Both the position numbers and the translations under genes were made by a program. From Welwitschia mirabilis (lineage: Eukaryota; Gnetophyta; Gnetopsida; Welwitschiales): 64,000 bases of DNA. Below the pieces are notes generated by a model. That model was given only the letters and a program-made list of their open reading frames with translations. It made no database searches and was not told where the DNA came from. Shown here piece after piece: positions 35,890 through 47,963 of this stretch. Location: the NCBI GenBank assembly GCA_051453625.1, contig JBOZIK010000001.1:283814385-283878384 (forward strand). The letters run 5' to 3'. Within the stretch, counting starts at the first letter, position 1. Every line of letters begins with the position of its first letter.

Positions 35890-37004
35890 TCCTTAAGGTA
35901 TCTTCAATAGTGGCTTGGGAACTATTTGCAACGTTCTTTGTCGTTTCTCATTCTCGAAGAGTTCTATTACTTGGCCTTCCCTTCATTTGGGTTTTCACTT
36001 TATGAGGTTCATCATTATTTAGAGGTTATAGGATGTCATCCTCTTCCATAAGAGGTTGAAATGGATTATGCTTCGGTTTTAGTACTTACTTTTTCTTGCC
36101 ATCCTTGGTTTCCTTAGAAAAAATAGTAGTACTTTTTCCCATTTGTTTTTGCCTTTGCTTAGGTCGGCATGTGTTCTGATTGTGACTAGCTTCCCACAAA
36201 AAGTACAGGTTTCCTTTGGCTTTTCTTTAATATTAATAAATATTTTTCTGCATTCTTCTCTTAGATAACCCAATCTTCCACAATGTGACATTTCTTTTTA
36301 AGAGGAGCACATCTTCCATAGAGATGTCCTGATTTTCCACAGACTGTGTAAGGGACCGAAAGATTCTTGTAGATAACGTCAAGTTCACAAATACCTCATT
36401 TAGATCTAAATTTTACAGATTGAATCTCTTGGGTATCCTCTAGGCTCATCCAAACAAAAGATCTGGCCAACACTAATCTTTTCTGTTTAATAGTGATCCT
36501 ATCGAGTTTGATGAGTTCACCAAGCTAAGCTGCCATTTTCCTTTATAAATCTTCATCCCAAAACTCCAATGGAAACTTGTAAATGTGGATCCATATCAGA
36601 AGTCTCTTAAACATATTCAAGTCCGATTGCATTCCCGACATCCATTTGGTTAGGGCAAAGCCATGAACCCCAAAAAATCAAGATCCTCGTGCAATTATTT
36701 TGTCCAGATCTCATTCGTTATCTAGTTGAAATAATACCAATCCTTCTGGCATTAGACTATATCTGAATTTCTTCTCGATCTCACTATAGGCATATTCGTC
36801 GATGTCCAATACTAGGGATTTCCCTTCCTTAGAAAACTGAGTCTTCTTCATAATGGGGTCAAACCCCTAGAAAAAAACCCAAAAAGCAGTTTAGAACTGC
36901 TAAATGAAAAAAATCCTGCAACTTACTTGTAGAATGATCATCTGAAGGCTGAAATCACCCCCATGTTTCGTGACCAGGGACCGAAACCGCTCCCATCGAT
37001 CCAT
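35890..37004 (-). pseudogene. LINE ORF1 remnant (DUF4283-like domain plus zinc knuckle)
   Basis: It may start at ATG 37004 (MDRWERFRSLVTKHGG) with a 60-bp GT-AG intron at 36867-36926 joining in frame to MKKTQFSKEGKSLVLDIDEY; otherwise it starts at ATG 36851. The central part reads ARGS*FFGVHGFALTKW, then LIWIHIYKFPLEFWDEDL, the DUF4283 signature of plant LINE Gag-like ORF1 proteins that bind the element RNA. A zinc knuckle near 36310-36350 reads YTVCGKSGHLYGRC, with the first Cys lost. The C-terminus ends NPFQPLMEEDDIL and stops. Confidence 0.8.
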
Positions 37005-37067
37005 GGCCTTCCAAGCCTCACTCCCTCCTATGCTCCAGATCCACCGAAGCCTAGCAGAGCTCTCCTC

Positions 37068-37078
37068 AAGATAACAAT
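37068..37078. repeat. LINE target-site duplication, right copy
   Basis: AAGATAACAAT, identical to 31186-31196. It marks the 5' end of the LINE on the minus strand, so the element is not 5'-truncated. Confidence 0.85.
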
Positions 37079-40000
37079 CTATTATGGAAGCAAATCTTTA
37101 CATGTTATTTCTTTCTAAATTTTTCTTATCCTTCTTCTAATTAAATTTTTACTTATTTATTTATTTATTTATTAAAAAATTTAAATACTAATACTTATAA
37201 TATCATTCTATTATGCAAAAGAAGATTACATTTATAAATAATAAAACACATATTGTTATTACATAATGTATAATAAACTTGGTATATTTTCATAAAATAC
37301 TATGTGTTAAGTTATTATTATTGAATTAAATTTATTTAATGAAATTTGGTTGGAGTTGTAATTCCCCATTTATAGCAATTCCCTCTTGGGAGTTGCAACT
37401 TATACAAAAGTTTGATATAATACTATTTTTTAAATATACAAGGATAAAATTTTCATTTCATCTTCTAATTCTTTTGTAGCTTTAACACTATGATACCACT
37501 TGATTTTAGCTTGTAGAATGCTCTTGTTTTATAGTTGAAGTGTACGATGATTTGAGATTATCTCGGACCCCTTTATGACTGGTAAACTACACTTATGGAT
37601 TTTACAAGTTTTTAACATGAGATAAATTATAATATAATTCCTTAACATTGTAACATGAAACACATTATGAGTCGTTAATATACTTCCTAAGATGCATTTT
37701 TTGAAGCATATTTTGTTTAGATATAAGAACTGTATAAGCATGTAGACTTTATTGTCTTAAGCTTTTATTGCAAAGCCTTATGATCGTGTGATGTAAATGT
37801 TCTTGTCTATGGTTTCATCTAGGAAACATGATTTTACATCCATTTATAGAAAATCCTATTTGCATTTTTGGAGTAATGTTAATAAACTATTTTGACCTTT
37901 ACTATTGAAACAAATGTCCATGAAAGTATTACCTTTTATTTGGATGTATTGTTTTATTACACGTCTTTCTTTTTATTTGTTTGTAATTCCATCTTGATTG
38001 TATTAAATTTTGACTATTTATTTGGTTTTGATGGACTTCTCATCAACCTCGATTAGCTTCTTAGTATCTTTCTTGGTCAACATGTTATATTTTACTTGTA
38101 TTACTTCTTTTCATTTTGAATCATTCAAGGCTTATTCTACACTTTCTAGCTACTTTTTTTTTTGATAACATAAATCTAATGACATGTTTTATTATTCTAA
38201 TTCCATCTTAATTCATTCTCCTCTCTTTTAAGTTTAATTGATTCATTATAGTGTTGAAGCCTAAATTTTTGATGAAATAAGCTGATACTAGTCATAATTT
38301 TATATTACTTTTTAAATTATAATACTACACTTAGAGGTATTTTTTTAATTTTCAAGTGACAAGGACCTCAGACACTTGATGAGCTTAAAATGATGCATTA
38401 TGATCCAGTTTTAGGCTATTCATGATGATCATTATTATAGGTCAAGATCGAGGGAGCAAATGCGAAGCATGGAGGACTACTTCAACCTATTAGCTCTATA
38501 GATAATTCATAGTTTCTTTTCCATTATCATATCTCAACCACCTATTGATGTGATGATTCTAACTCATTCTAACACTAGATGCATGACATTAAATGACATC
38601 AAAATCTTTAGGACATTAATGCCTTAGAACTTTGCATTCTGGGAGACATAATTTGTACATTCCTAGTCATTTTTTAGTTAAATTTGATATTTTCATGTAA
38701 TACAAGAGATAAAATTGAGTGAATATGTTTTTTAGAAGTTTAGGTAGTTATTCTTCTAAATAGCTATTGCACTACAGCACCATTTCCATGAGTAAAATGG
38801 CCCTACAACACCATAGGGCAGTTTTAATAACTCAAGCATAAAGCACATGTAGAAATTTGATGGTTATGATAACTCCTCAATCTAAAACCAATCCAAATGT
38901 ACCTATAAAGACCCCTCTTAATTCCTAAACTCATACGTTAACATTACTATACCAATTTTATGCCATTTTGATACTCTCAAGATGAGTTTAAGCCATTTTC
39001 AAGTATTGGAAAGATATTTTCTATCACATTTCTCATTTATTTCTTCACTTCCAAGTTGATATTCTCTCGATACCAGCTTTGGAAGCCATCTGCATTCTTC
39101 ATTCTAATCTTTTCTTGTCATAAACATCCATTTTCATTCTTCTACATCATTTCACATTCTATTTTCTATTATCTTTTCTCCCATTTTCATCCATCCAAAA
39201 GAAATTGTAGGCATGATTGAAGTAAACATGAATATGCAACATAGGAGGAGGAGAAGGCATAAGATCTTGTAAGAATTTAGAATGAAGACTAATAAAAAGT
39301 GTTCTAATTTCATCTGAAACCACCAAATGTTCTTTTATCTAATATTTCTATGTTTTTTTTACTTGATTTATGCATTTTCATCATGCTTTTCTTTTAAGTC
39401 TATTAGACTTCTTATAGCATGTTGCATATTTAATGCAAAATGGATTGTTGCGCATTTAGTACCTATCATACCATACTATAATTTTGCATGCTTGTTTATT
39501 CTATGTCAAAGAAATCATGTATTTTATTCATCTTATCACTTCTTCCTTCCATTCTTCTCATTTCTTCTAGTACATTTTCTCATGATTCGACCTTTCTTCC
39601 TAAGCAAATGATGATCCATTTCTATTTTTTCCTTTCCAATAACGATAGTTTATCTTGTAAATATGTTATTTAATTATTTATAAAATTAAAATTATATATT
39701 TTTACATTGATTCTTCTACCTTCTTTCTTATCTTCTCAAGATCAAAGTAGACTAGTTAATTTTAGTGTTTGTTTTAATCATAACTTCTTTTCTACAATGC
39801 TAGTGGTTCTAAAATTTTATTAGTAGCTACTTTTCATAATTCAAAAACTTCACCCTCAAAAAGCATAACTAAAATTTATCCTCTAAAACCCCTTTTATGG
39901 CCATTTATAGTTATAGTTTTACTTAGAAATTTTTCTAAATTATGAAATTTTAATTTTCTTTATTTTTCACGATGCATTGCTCTATAATTATTAATGTGTT

Positions 40001-40284
40001 TTCAAAAAGTTAAGATCATATCTTATAGTATTTTTTTGAGTAACTTTAAAATATGTAGCCTATTGTTTCTCACATTTTCTAGTTTTCTTAATATTCTTTG
40101 TCAAAGTAGCATTGATTGTAATTTTTGCAAATTTTGTTTAGATGATCTGTTTCAATGATTCTGCTTGATCTTGAATCTTTAGTTCTAGAAACTTGTTTTA
40201 GGACATATTCTAAATATTTTAAAGGTTCTGAGAATTTTGAATTCCATTTTTCTGAATTTCCCCTCTCTTTCTTTTAAAGAGATA
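37079..40284. other. AT-rich intergenic DNA, no gene recognised
   Basis: Contains a short (TTTA)n tract near 37150-37175. At 38898 'acctataaagacccctc' has the look of an LTR promoter, but no matching partner LTR or coding domain was found. Confidence 0.45.
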
Positions 40285-40500
40285 GGGTGTAGATAATCTT
40301 GTGCCACACAAATACCCAATGGCACTTGGCCTTACGGAATCTATTCTATTCATATTCCCCACTGAAAGCGGGTGGGTAATTTTGTGCCACACAAATGCGC
40401 AGTGGCACCTAAGCTTATGGGCTAGGGTTTAAACTTTGAACCTCTGGGTCCATGTGTCTGTGACCTTACCACTCTAGTAAGCAGTCATTGACCTGAATTT
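40285..40500 (-). mobile_element. tRNA-derived SINE relic with duplicated hairpin
   Basis: On the minus strand a box A-like TAGAGTGGTAAGG (about 40464-40478) is followed by a box B-like GAGGTTCAAAGTT (about 40432-40444), the internal pol III promoter of a tRNA head. Downstream, a GTGCCAC...GTGGCAC hairpin occurs twice, 83 bp apart (40384-40408 and 40301-40325). It ends near a short A-rich tract around 40275. Confidence 0.6.
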
Positions 40501-43500
40501 CCGCTCTCTTTTCTCTCTCTTCTTCATTTTTTCTCTTTTTTTAGTCAAAATAAATCAAAATTGATGGTGTTATTTTGATTTAATAAACATTCATATGATG
40601 ATTTTTAATCAATTACTTATTCATTTGGAACCTAATTTAGATGTTTTATTTCGTTTATAACTTATTTTGTAATAAGTTAGAGAGTTGTCTTTCCAGTCAA
40701 ATGTATGAACTTTAGTGAAAATATTATTTAAGTCAAAATAGTTACTGTGTCAATTTGAAGAATGTCATTTTGCATGTACAATCTTTTGATTCTAAGTTGT
40801 ACATTTTGTATAGAATGAAATGAGATGTTTGAATTACTCATTTACGTCCATATTATATGATTTCAAGGAATGAAACTTTTTAAGGAAAATTATTTTTGTA
40901 TGAAAATGACTTTAGTGACTGCTTAAACTGTTTTACTTGTTTGTTTGAGTTCCAAATGATCTTTAGAATCATAGTTAATATCTATAAAATTTTATTTCTT
41001 TCTATTTGATTGTATTTTACTTCTCACATCTCATAAAATTATGCTTTTACACATGGTTCATCACGGTAATTTTAAGGTATATGTTACTTAAGAGAAATAG
41101 TTATTTTATCATGTAAAGTGACTGATAATACAATATTAATATTTCCATATAAATTCATGTCAAGTGTTTATGGATTTGATACTCTCATGCTTCCAAAATA
41201 TATGCAATTTAACCCAGTAGATTTCTTTATGCTTTAATTAGAACTATTTACAGTTGATTTTCTTTCACTGAGTTGAATTATTATTTTAAGTATACATTTA
41301 CTTTTGTAAAGGCTTAAAGCGTGATCTTCTCATTTTAAAAATTGATTTTTTTGTTCGTTCACAAAGCTAATAAGTTTGAGGAGTTATACGGACTACTTTC
41401 GCTTCTACTTGTTTTATTTTCTTTTATTCTTGGCCTTCTTCATTCTGAACATGATTTTATTCTAGTGTTTAACCTAGTTAACTTAGGTCTCAAGCTATTT
41501 CTTTATGTTCTTCGGGTAACATCAAGGAGTATTAATTAGGATCTAGTTCATACACTTTGTTCTACAAGATTAAAGTCAAGTCAATGATATCTTATGTACT
41601 AAGTTTGAGGATCATATTTTCTTCATGAAAGTTATGTCTTTTGAGATTACAATCTTCCTTTGTTCTATACTCAATAGGATTTTCTTTCTATATTATATCT
41701 ACATAGTAGTCCCATTTTGGCTTTCTTATCTAGCTTACTTTTTTTTTTACTAATGAGGGATTTGCAACTGGGATTGACATCCAAAGATTCTCAGATGTTT
41801 AATATAGTCTCATTGATTGAACCAAAGATTACATAAGCCTCCACTATTGATACAGTCAGAAGATTGTTTTGTATTAGTACTTCTGTGATATGCAGTTTGA
41901 TCCAAAGTTTCCTTGGAACATTAGTATTGTCCATCATGGAATACATTGTTTCTGTGATACAATAGTTTTTTCATTCTAGACTTAAATCCTTTTGAAAATA
42001 TACTTACTTTGAATTCCCATAGCGCATAGTTATCTTATGTAATGGATTGATTCCTTCGAATTGTCACAAGTCTAAAATAAATTTTAAACATATAACATGC
42101 AATAACAGTACTTTGTGTTTTCATTTCATTGTCTATTTTACTTGTGTTTTTGGAACTACCATTTGCAAATTCAGATTTAAATCCCATGAAACTTATGCCT
42201 TTTAATTTTCTACAAACTCTTTTCTAAAAGTTGATATCATTTTGTTAACTTTAGATGTTATGGAGGATTTTTATATAAGTGAGAACTTTAAACAAAATGA
42301 ATGTGAATGAAAAGAATTTCTAATAATTGGATGAAGAACACACTTTTCAAGATGAGTCTTGGATCCAAGTATGTAGCTCCTCATGTGACTCTTAATCTTA
42401 GAGGTGTAAACTTTGCTAAATATATTTATATAATTTTATAAATTAGGATAACTTGATTTCGTTGATGGAAATTGTGATTTTGTATCCAACTTTATGGATT
42501 GATTAATTCTTCTTTTCTTAGGTTGCTTTGATTTGTGGAATTATTACAAAACCTTTTCAACACCTCCAATAATAGTAATATAGATAATATAAAATATGTT
42601 AGGTATACAAAAGAGGGAAGAGATAAAATTCCTAAGAGATTAATTGATAGTGAGGTAAAGGAAGAATAAGGCTTAGATGAGTTCATCTACTACTCAAATT
42701 CACTTTTTATCTTTGAATGTATCTTTACCATGTTAATCATTCTATTGCATAATTACTTAATTCCTAATTTATGACTCTTTGGAAGATCCTTTAAGAAACT
42801 ATTATGTCTAAAATATTGGTCATCGAGAGGAGACTCATACTACCATAACTACTTTAATGGTGGTTTATGTAATTTATGCGATGACAATAGCTACGATGAA
42901 GCCTTTTAAGAAGATGAGTAAAAATCCTTGTGATGGATTACTATAACTAGCGTATTGATGTAATTATCTTTTATATTCAGAATTCAATTAAAGTGGGTAC
43001 ATTTCCTTATTAGTTTAATATTTTTCGTAGTAATTCTAATGATGTAAGTGTTATCAATATTCTAAAGATTTAAATCCTTAATAGACAGCTCTCATAAAGA
43101 TCATGTTAATTATAAGGTATGAAAAAATGAAGTTGTGAATTTATTGATTAAATCAACAAATTTTGTCATGATTAAATTACACATACTATGAAATAATCAA
43201 AGGGAGGTAACTTACATAAGATAAGTAATAGCTCAATGGGTTTTAGTAACATGAAGTTAGGATGCATATTAGTGATAAAGAAGCTAAACAAGATTCATGT
43301 GTTTTTAGCCATATACCAAACTTTGATATAAGAACCATTATGAGGTAGAATCATATCTCTAGCAATAACATTGGAACATCATTTAGAATGAAAAAAATAA
43401 TGTTTAGAACTATTTGTAAGATTAATGTTGAACTTAGAGCTAGTAGTAACTCGCACTTCATTTATTGCCATTATGATCTTAAAATTATCAAACTTGAAGG

Positions 43501-46410
43501 CATTCACTAAAAATTTTCAAAACAACCTGAGTATGTAGTAGTCAACCACTGTGATAATATGAATGACAAGAATTTGTTTCCATAACCCTTAGTGAGAAAT
43601 AGACAAATTTTAGCATGATTACAACTTAGGGTTTATAAAAACATGGTGACAAGTAGCAAGTATGGCTAAAATGTTACACCATAGTAGGTTAAAAAAGTAG
43701 TTTATTTTCAATGAGGAAATAATTTGATGTGATGATTTAAGACCTCACATCTAAGGCTTAAGGGGGCAACTTGATATGATTTGGGAGGTTGGAGAAATAA
43801 GGCTATCTAAATTAGAGTCATAAAACTAAGTTCTTTAAGATCAAGATTAATCCTTTTATAATGGAAAACCCTTATTTTCAAAGTTAATTCTTGGTTTTTT
43901 TTAAAAATTCTCTTAAGGTTCATGAAACGTTTTTTGAAAAAGAGCAATCTATGGGTTTTTAAAATGACTAATGATTAAGGGATGTTATTAATGATTTTAT
44001 AAGCAAATTAGACTCCCAGAATAACCAAGGGATGGTTGTCTATATTATCAAAGAATAAAGATACTAAATAAGTAGGACAAAATGAGAAAACTAATTGATT
44101 GTTTTATAGTTTTTGAAATATAATTGATTGAATGATTTTTAAAAAAATATATATATATATATATCAAATGATTATTTTAGATGAACTTAAACAACTTAAT
44201 GAACTATGAAGGATCAAGGCTTAGAAAGAGATACAATAAGATTGAAACATAATTTCTAATTTAGGACTGTTACAATATTTGCATAGCTCTATCACTATTA
44301 TTAGGTAGAGCAAACTGATATACATGAAATCCAGCTATCTGTATTCGTATCATAAGAATGGAGATAACAATTATATAATGGAAAAGGATTAGTGTAAGCA
44401 GTGACTTACATCACAAAAAAAAAAAAAAAAAAAAAAAAAACAGACTGGGTAGTCAATAATCCCTAAATAGGAGAAGCTATGTCGTTAACAAATGATAACA
44501 ACATGTTGGACTTAACTTTTGTTGTGCTCTAATTGTTTATAATTAACTCTTTATTTTTAAAAAATATCCACTATTTTTATTTTTCCATCATAGTAATTCA
44601 ACTTAATCAATGACACAATGAATACATATCACTTAAGAATACATAGTTTCATAGAATGTAGAAGTGAAACCTCTAAGAAATTTTGATAAGTTCAACCTAT
44701 CCAAAGGGATGATGATTTTAATAGCACCATCTGGATAACTTTCCAAACATTGAAAGAACAATCCATCTAGACATTAGCTTGTTAGGGAAACTATGAAGTT
44801 AATAGTCATAAAGTAAAACCAATCCCTTAATCTTAAATGCTTTCCTATAAATTTGTTTATCATGAAAGGCCTTCATTCTTTTCCCTTAGTTGTGCATAGA
44901 TTCCATTTATAAGTTGCAGTAATTTATTTAAAATTTAACTTTTCTTGGTTTCAAATCATATCAAGGTCAAACTCAAATACTTTAGTATGCCAACATTCTT
45001 TATGTTCTACATTACTAATACAATAGTTAACTATAGTTTCTTTTTTTCCTTTTTTGGTGGTGGTGGGAGATCAGGAAGTGGACACATGTAAGAATATTTT
45101 ATATGTGTTTTTATATGCTCATGTGCACTACACCATTTCTAAGGAGCCATTGTTTCCATGGAGTTACACTCTCGTTTTCAAGACATTCTTCTTTTATCTC
45201 CTAGTAAGTCATTGGTTTGTGAATGGCAAGATGTTGAGACAATATCAACAATTTCACAATTTCTCATTAATCTTTCACAAACATCACTAACACATGGAAT
45301 TCTACATCTCACTAATAATAGACCATAACATTCTAAAGTTAGAATAGAATGTTCTGGAAAGGAATTTGGAATTAATTCTTACATCATTATGCCTACATGC
45401 ATAAGCTTCAACCCATTCAATGTTATAATCAATTCAAAGTAGTATATACCAATACTAATGGTTGATAAGGACCTTGAAAGTTTATTAATGAAATGTTGAA
45501 AGTTTGACTTTTGTGTTAAATTAAGAGACGTTATATTGTTCTTGTAAATGCTACTTAATGTTCTACAATTCTCATAAGTGTTACAATGAAGGTAAGCATC
45601 ATTAAATATAATTGGCTAGTGTAAATCACTTCGTAAAATCCAACATTTTTCCTTGCAAAATAATGTCCTCTCAGTAGTACCTTACAACAAAGTTTACGTT
45701 ACAACAAAGTTTTAACATGTTCATGACTTCATTAGAAGAAATACCTCACATTGGGACAACATTAAAAGGATATCCTAAAAATAAGACTCGACTCCAAAAA
45801 GAAATAAATAAGTGTTCTTATGAGAGAGAGGAATTCATTCGAGATAATCGCATAAGGAGCATACCTAGGAATTGAAGAGATTTCATAAAGTTACTCATGT
45901 TCTTATTCTATTGAGTAACAATTGATAAATATTTAAAACATTAATTCTTTTTAAGTAAGTCTTGTTATAACTATATTATAAAATAGCTATTGTTGTCTAT
46001 ATTTAATTCAAAATAAGAAATAACAAAATATTACTGTAAATACTTAAATATTTAAAAACTATTTTCAAAAATATCTTATACATGTTTAAAGCTAATATTT
46101 CAAGAAAATCTTTCAGAATGGTAAACTATTACACATTCTATTTTTGTTTCTTATAATACTGTAACATTATAAACTCTAAAAAGTTTATTTTATCCTAATG
46201 GTGGAACAATGCTCCTATGACTTTGTAGTTATAAGTTTGATTCTTAAAGAAGTCTTTCAGCACTAAAAAAATTTATTATCCAAAATCATTAAAAAAGACA
46301 ATACTATGGAATGTAAACGTTGAATCCTAAAACCAATTTGAAGAGCAATGAAAAGAGGAAAACCCCCCTTGACAGAACGCAGCACAATACCTATAAATTC
46401 AAGTATGTAA
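40501..46410. other. AT-rich intergenic DNA, no gene recognised
   Basis: Stops in all frames. It includes an (AT)n tract near 44148-44164 and a 26-base poly(A) run at 44415-44440. The poly(A) run could be the tail of an old retroposon, but no body was identified upstream of it on plus. Confidence 0.45.
44415..44440 (+). repeat. Poly(A) tract
   Basis: Twenty-six consecutive A. No target-site duplication or recognisable retroposed sequence was found beside it. Confidence 0.85.
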
Positions 46411-46722
46411 ATAAACATTATGTTATGCACACAAGCAGTCCCACCAAAGACTCTCCCCTTCTACTTTCTGTGTATGAATAAAATCAATAATATAATGCTA
46501 CAGACATCGTCAGCCATCCTCCGCTATTCCAGCATTACAAAACGTAAAACGTGCAAACCCAGCCTAGATGCATCGAAGAATCCTGCTGCAGCGAGTCTAC
46601 TCACAGTCTACCACAGGGAATTCCGGCCCGGGAAAATGAGGTCAGCAAAAACAAAAGATCCCACGAGAAAATAAAAAAGATGTGAATCGGGAAGCGAGAA
46701 CGCACGCGCATACTCCAAAGTC
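46411..46722 (-). other. Probable 3' UTR of the EID1-like F-box gene
   Basis: Intermediate GC, lying just after the minus-strand stop codon at 46723-46725. No exact cleavage site could be placed. Confidence 0.35.
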
Positions 46723-47963
46723 TCACGAGGGAAGGGGCTCCTCGTCAGAAAAGTCGTCAGAGTCAGAGAGCGGGACGAGGAGACCTTTGCCGTGCAAGTG
46801 CCCGTTGACGCAGACGAAGTACTCAAGGTTGCCATCGTAGGCGGCCAATCGGCGAGAGGCGCTGCGGGGAATCATGCGGGAAGTGGTCATGCTCCAAACC
46901 TTGGCCCTGCAATAGGGGCAAAGTTTGTCGTTCTCTAGTACCGCTCCCCTCACGATCAGGCAGCGCATCGTTCGCGAGTTAACGAATCCCCTAATGACTC
47001 CCCGGAATATTCCGACCTCGTCTTCGTCGGGGCCGAGCTCGTGCTCGCAAGGGTCGGTGACGTAGAGCACGTCGCTGCGGCACGCGGGCGGGAGGAAGCT
47101 CCTGCCGGAAGTCTTTGAGAATCTCGATGTGCGCACGAAGTGGCCAGGAACTACGCAGGCGATGCGGAAATTGGCGGTGGGCTGGCAGCCTCCGCAGTAG
47201 CACATGAGTTTCGCGAGGGTGTCCCAACCGCCGTACATGGTGTCGTTGCTGCCTCCTGCTATTAGGTCGTTTACCATTCTTGGTGCGCGGGATAGACAGA
47301 ACTCTTTCCATAGCAGTCGCTTTGCGATGGCGGAAAGTTTCTTGCAGACACAAGCGGTTCGGCCCAGAAGCAAGGGGTTCCAGTTTGTGTGCTGGAAGAC
47401 TAGGTAGAGGACCCTCTCGTTAAGAAATCCTTCTGAGGAGTCTGCGTCTGGAGAACTTAGTCTTTGGCGCTTTGGTTGATGTGACTCCGTCTCTTCGTCG
47501 TGCCTGCCAGTAGATAGTTTCCGTCTCAAAATCAGAGCAAGATGGGTTGGCACATTTTCATTGAAACGCGAATTTAAAGACAGGAGTTTAGATGTGAAAA
47601 CATAGATGAGTTTAGGCCTGCGCAAGTTCAGGTCGTTTCTTTAAGTTTTCCAAAAGGAACGAGTTTTAGATGTTTGGGGTTTGGTGTGAGTGAAATTCTT
47701 GACCTGAAAGAATTTGGAGCGCTCTTGTCTCGTGCTGGGTTCGTTTCCGGCTCAGGCTGTGAAGGCCGCTGAGCATGATTTTCTGGACAGGGAAGAGAGC
47801 TGAATATAGGAAACAGCGATTTAATTCTAGTAGCTACGCGATTTCAGCTTTTAATGCAAGATTTCTTAGACAACATAAGAATTCCTTTTTAGTAAACTTA
47901 CCTTGGTGCCAGCTCGGCCGGCGGCAAACCGGCGGGGTGGGGGGGATCCATTAGATGCAACAT
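46723..47963 (-). CDS. EDL3: EID1-like F-box protein (EDL family), two-exon model
   Basis: Substrate-receptor subunit of an SCF ubiquitin ligase; Arabidopsis relatives act in phytochrome A signalling (EID1) and ABA/anthocyanin responses (EDL3). The 3' exon encodes the F-box (FLNERVLYLVFQHTNWNP... RTACVCKKLSAIAKRLLWKE), then the family-specific domain: LSRAPRMV, CYCGGC, RFSKTSGRSFLPPACRSDVL, DPCEHE, CPYCRAKVWSMTTSRMIPRS and LEYFVCVNGHLHG, ending in an acidic tail. The uninterrupted frame (46723 to about 47636) has no upstream ATG; its first in-frame ATG is inside the F-box region. My model uses exon 1 47902-47963 (ATG GTTG-type start MLHLMDPPHPAGLPP) and exon 2 46723-47503. The intron is GT-AG with donor AAG|GTAAGT and acceptor GGCAG|G. 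Frame is kept and the product is 280 aa, close to family length. Alternatives are ATG 47951 or an acceptor at the CGCAG near 47617. The family call is firm; the start is inferred. Confidence 0.85.
47504..47901 (-). other. Predicted intron of the EID1-like gene (398 bp)
   Basis: The donor CACCAAG|GTAAGTTT is a near-perfect plant 5' splice site. The acceptor CTACTGGCAG|G has a CTGAT branch-like motif about 35 nt upstream. An alternative acceptor with a better pyrimidine tract (CTCTCTTCCCTGTCCAG, exon resuming at 47782) would instead make a 119-bp intron that leads into an early stop, so it could only serve as a leader intron. Confidence 0.5.

Larger units (their letters stand above)
31197..37067 (-). 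mobile_element. Full-length, inactive LINE (non-LTR retrotransposon), 5.87 kb
   Basis: Bounded by a perfect 11-bp target-site duplication and ending (minus strand) in an A-rich tail. From 5' to 3' it has: a short leader; ORF1 with a DUF4283-type domain and zinc knuckle; ORF2 with an APE-type endonuclease, reverse transcriptase and a zf-RVT Cys/His motif; then an extra ~1.5 kb holding a third ORF relic ending in a J-domain. The order resembles plant L1-clade LINEs, except for the extra ORF. Stops and frameshifts throughout, plus a broken RT active site, mean it cannot move by itself. GC content is higher than in the flanking DNA. Confidence 0.9.

Noticed and set aside
46991-47407. Open frames of 67-120 codons on both strands within the F-box exon
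   Set aside because: They are alternative frames of the GC-rich EID1-like coding exon; only the F-box frame has homology.
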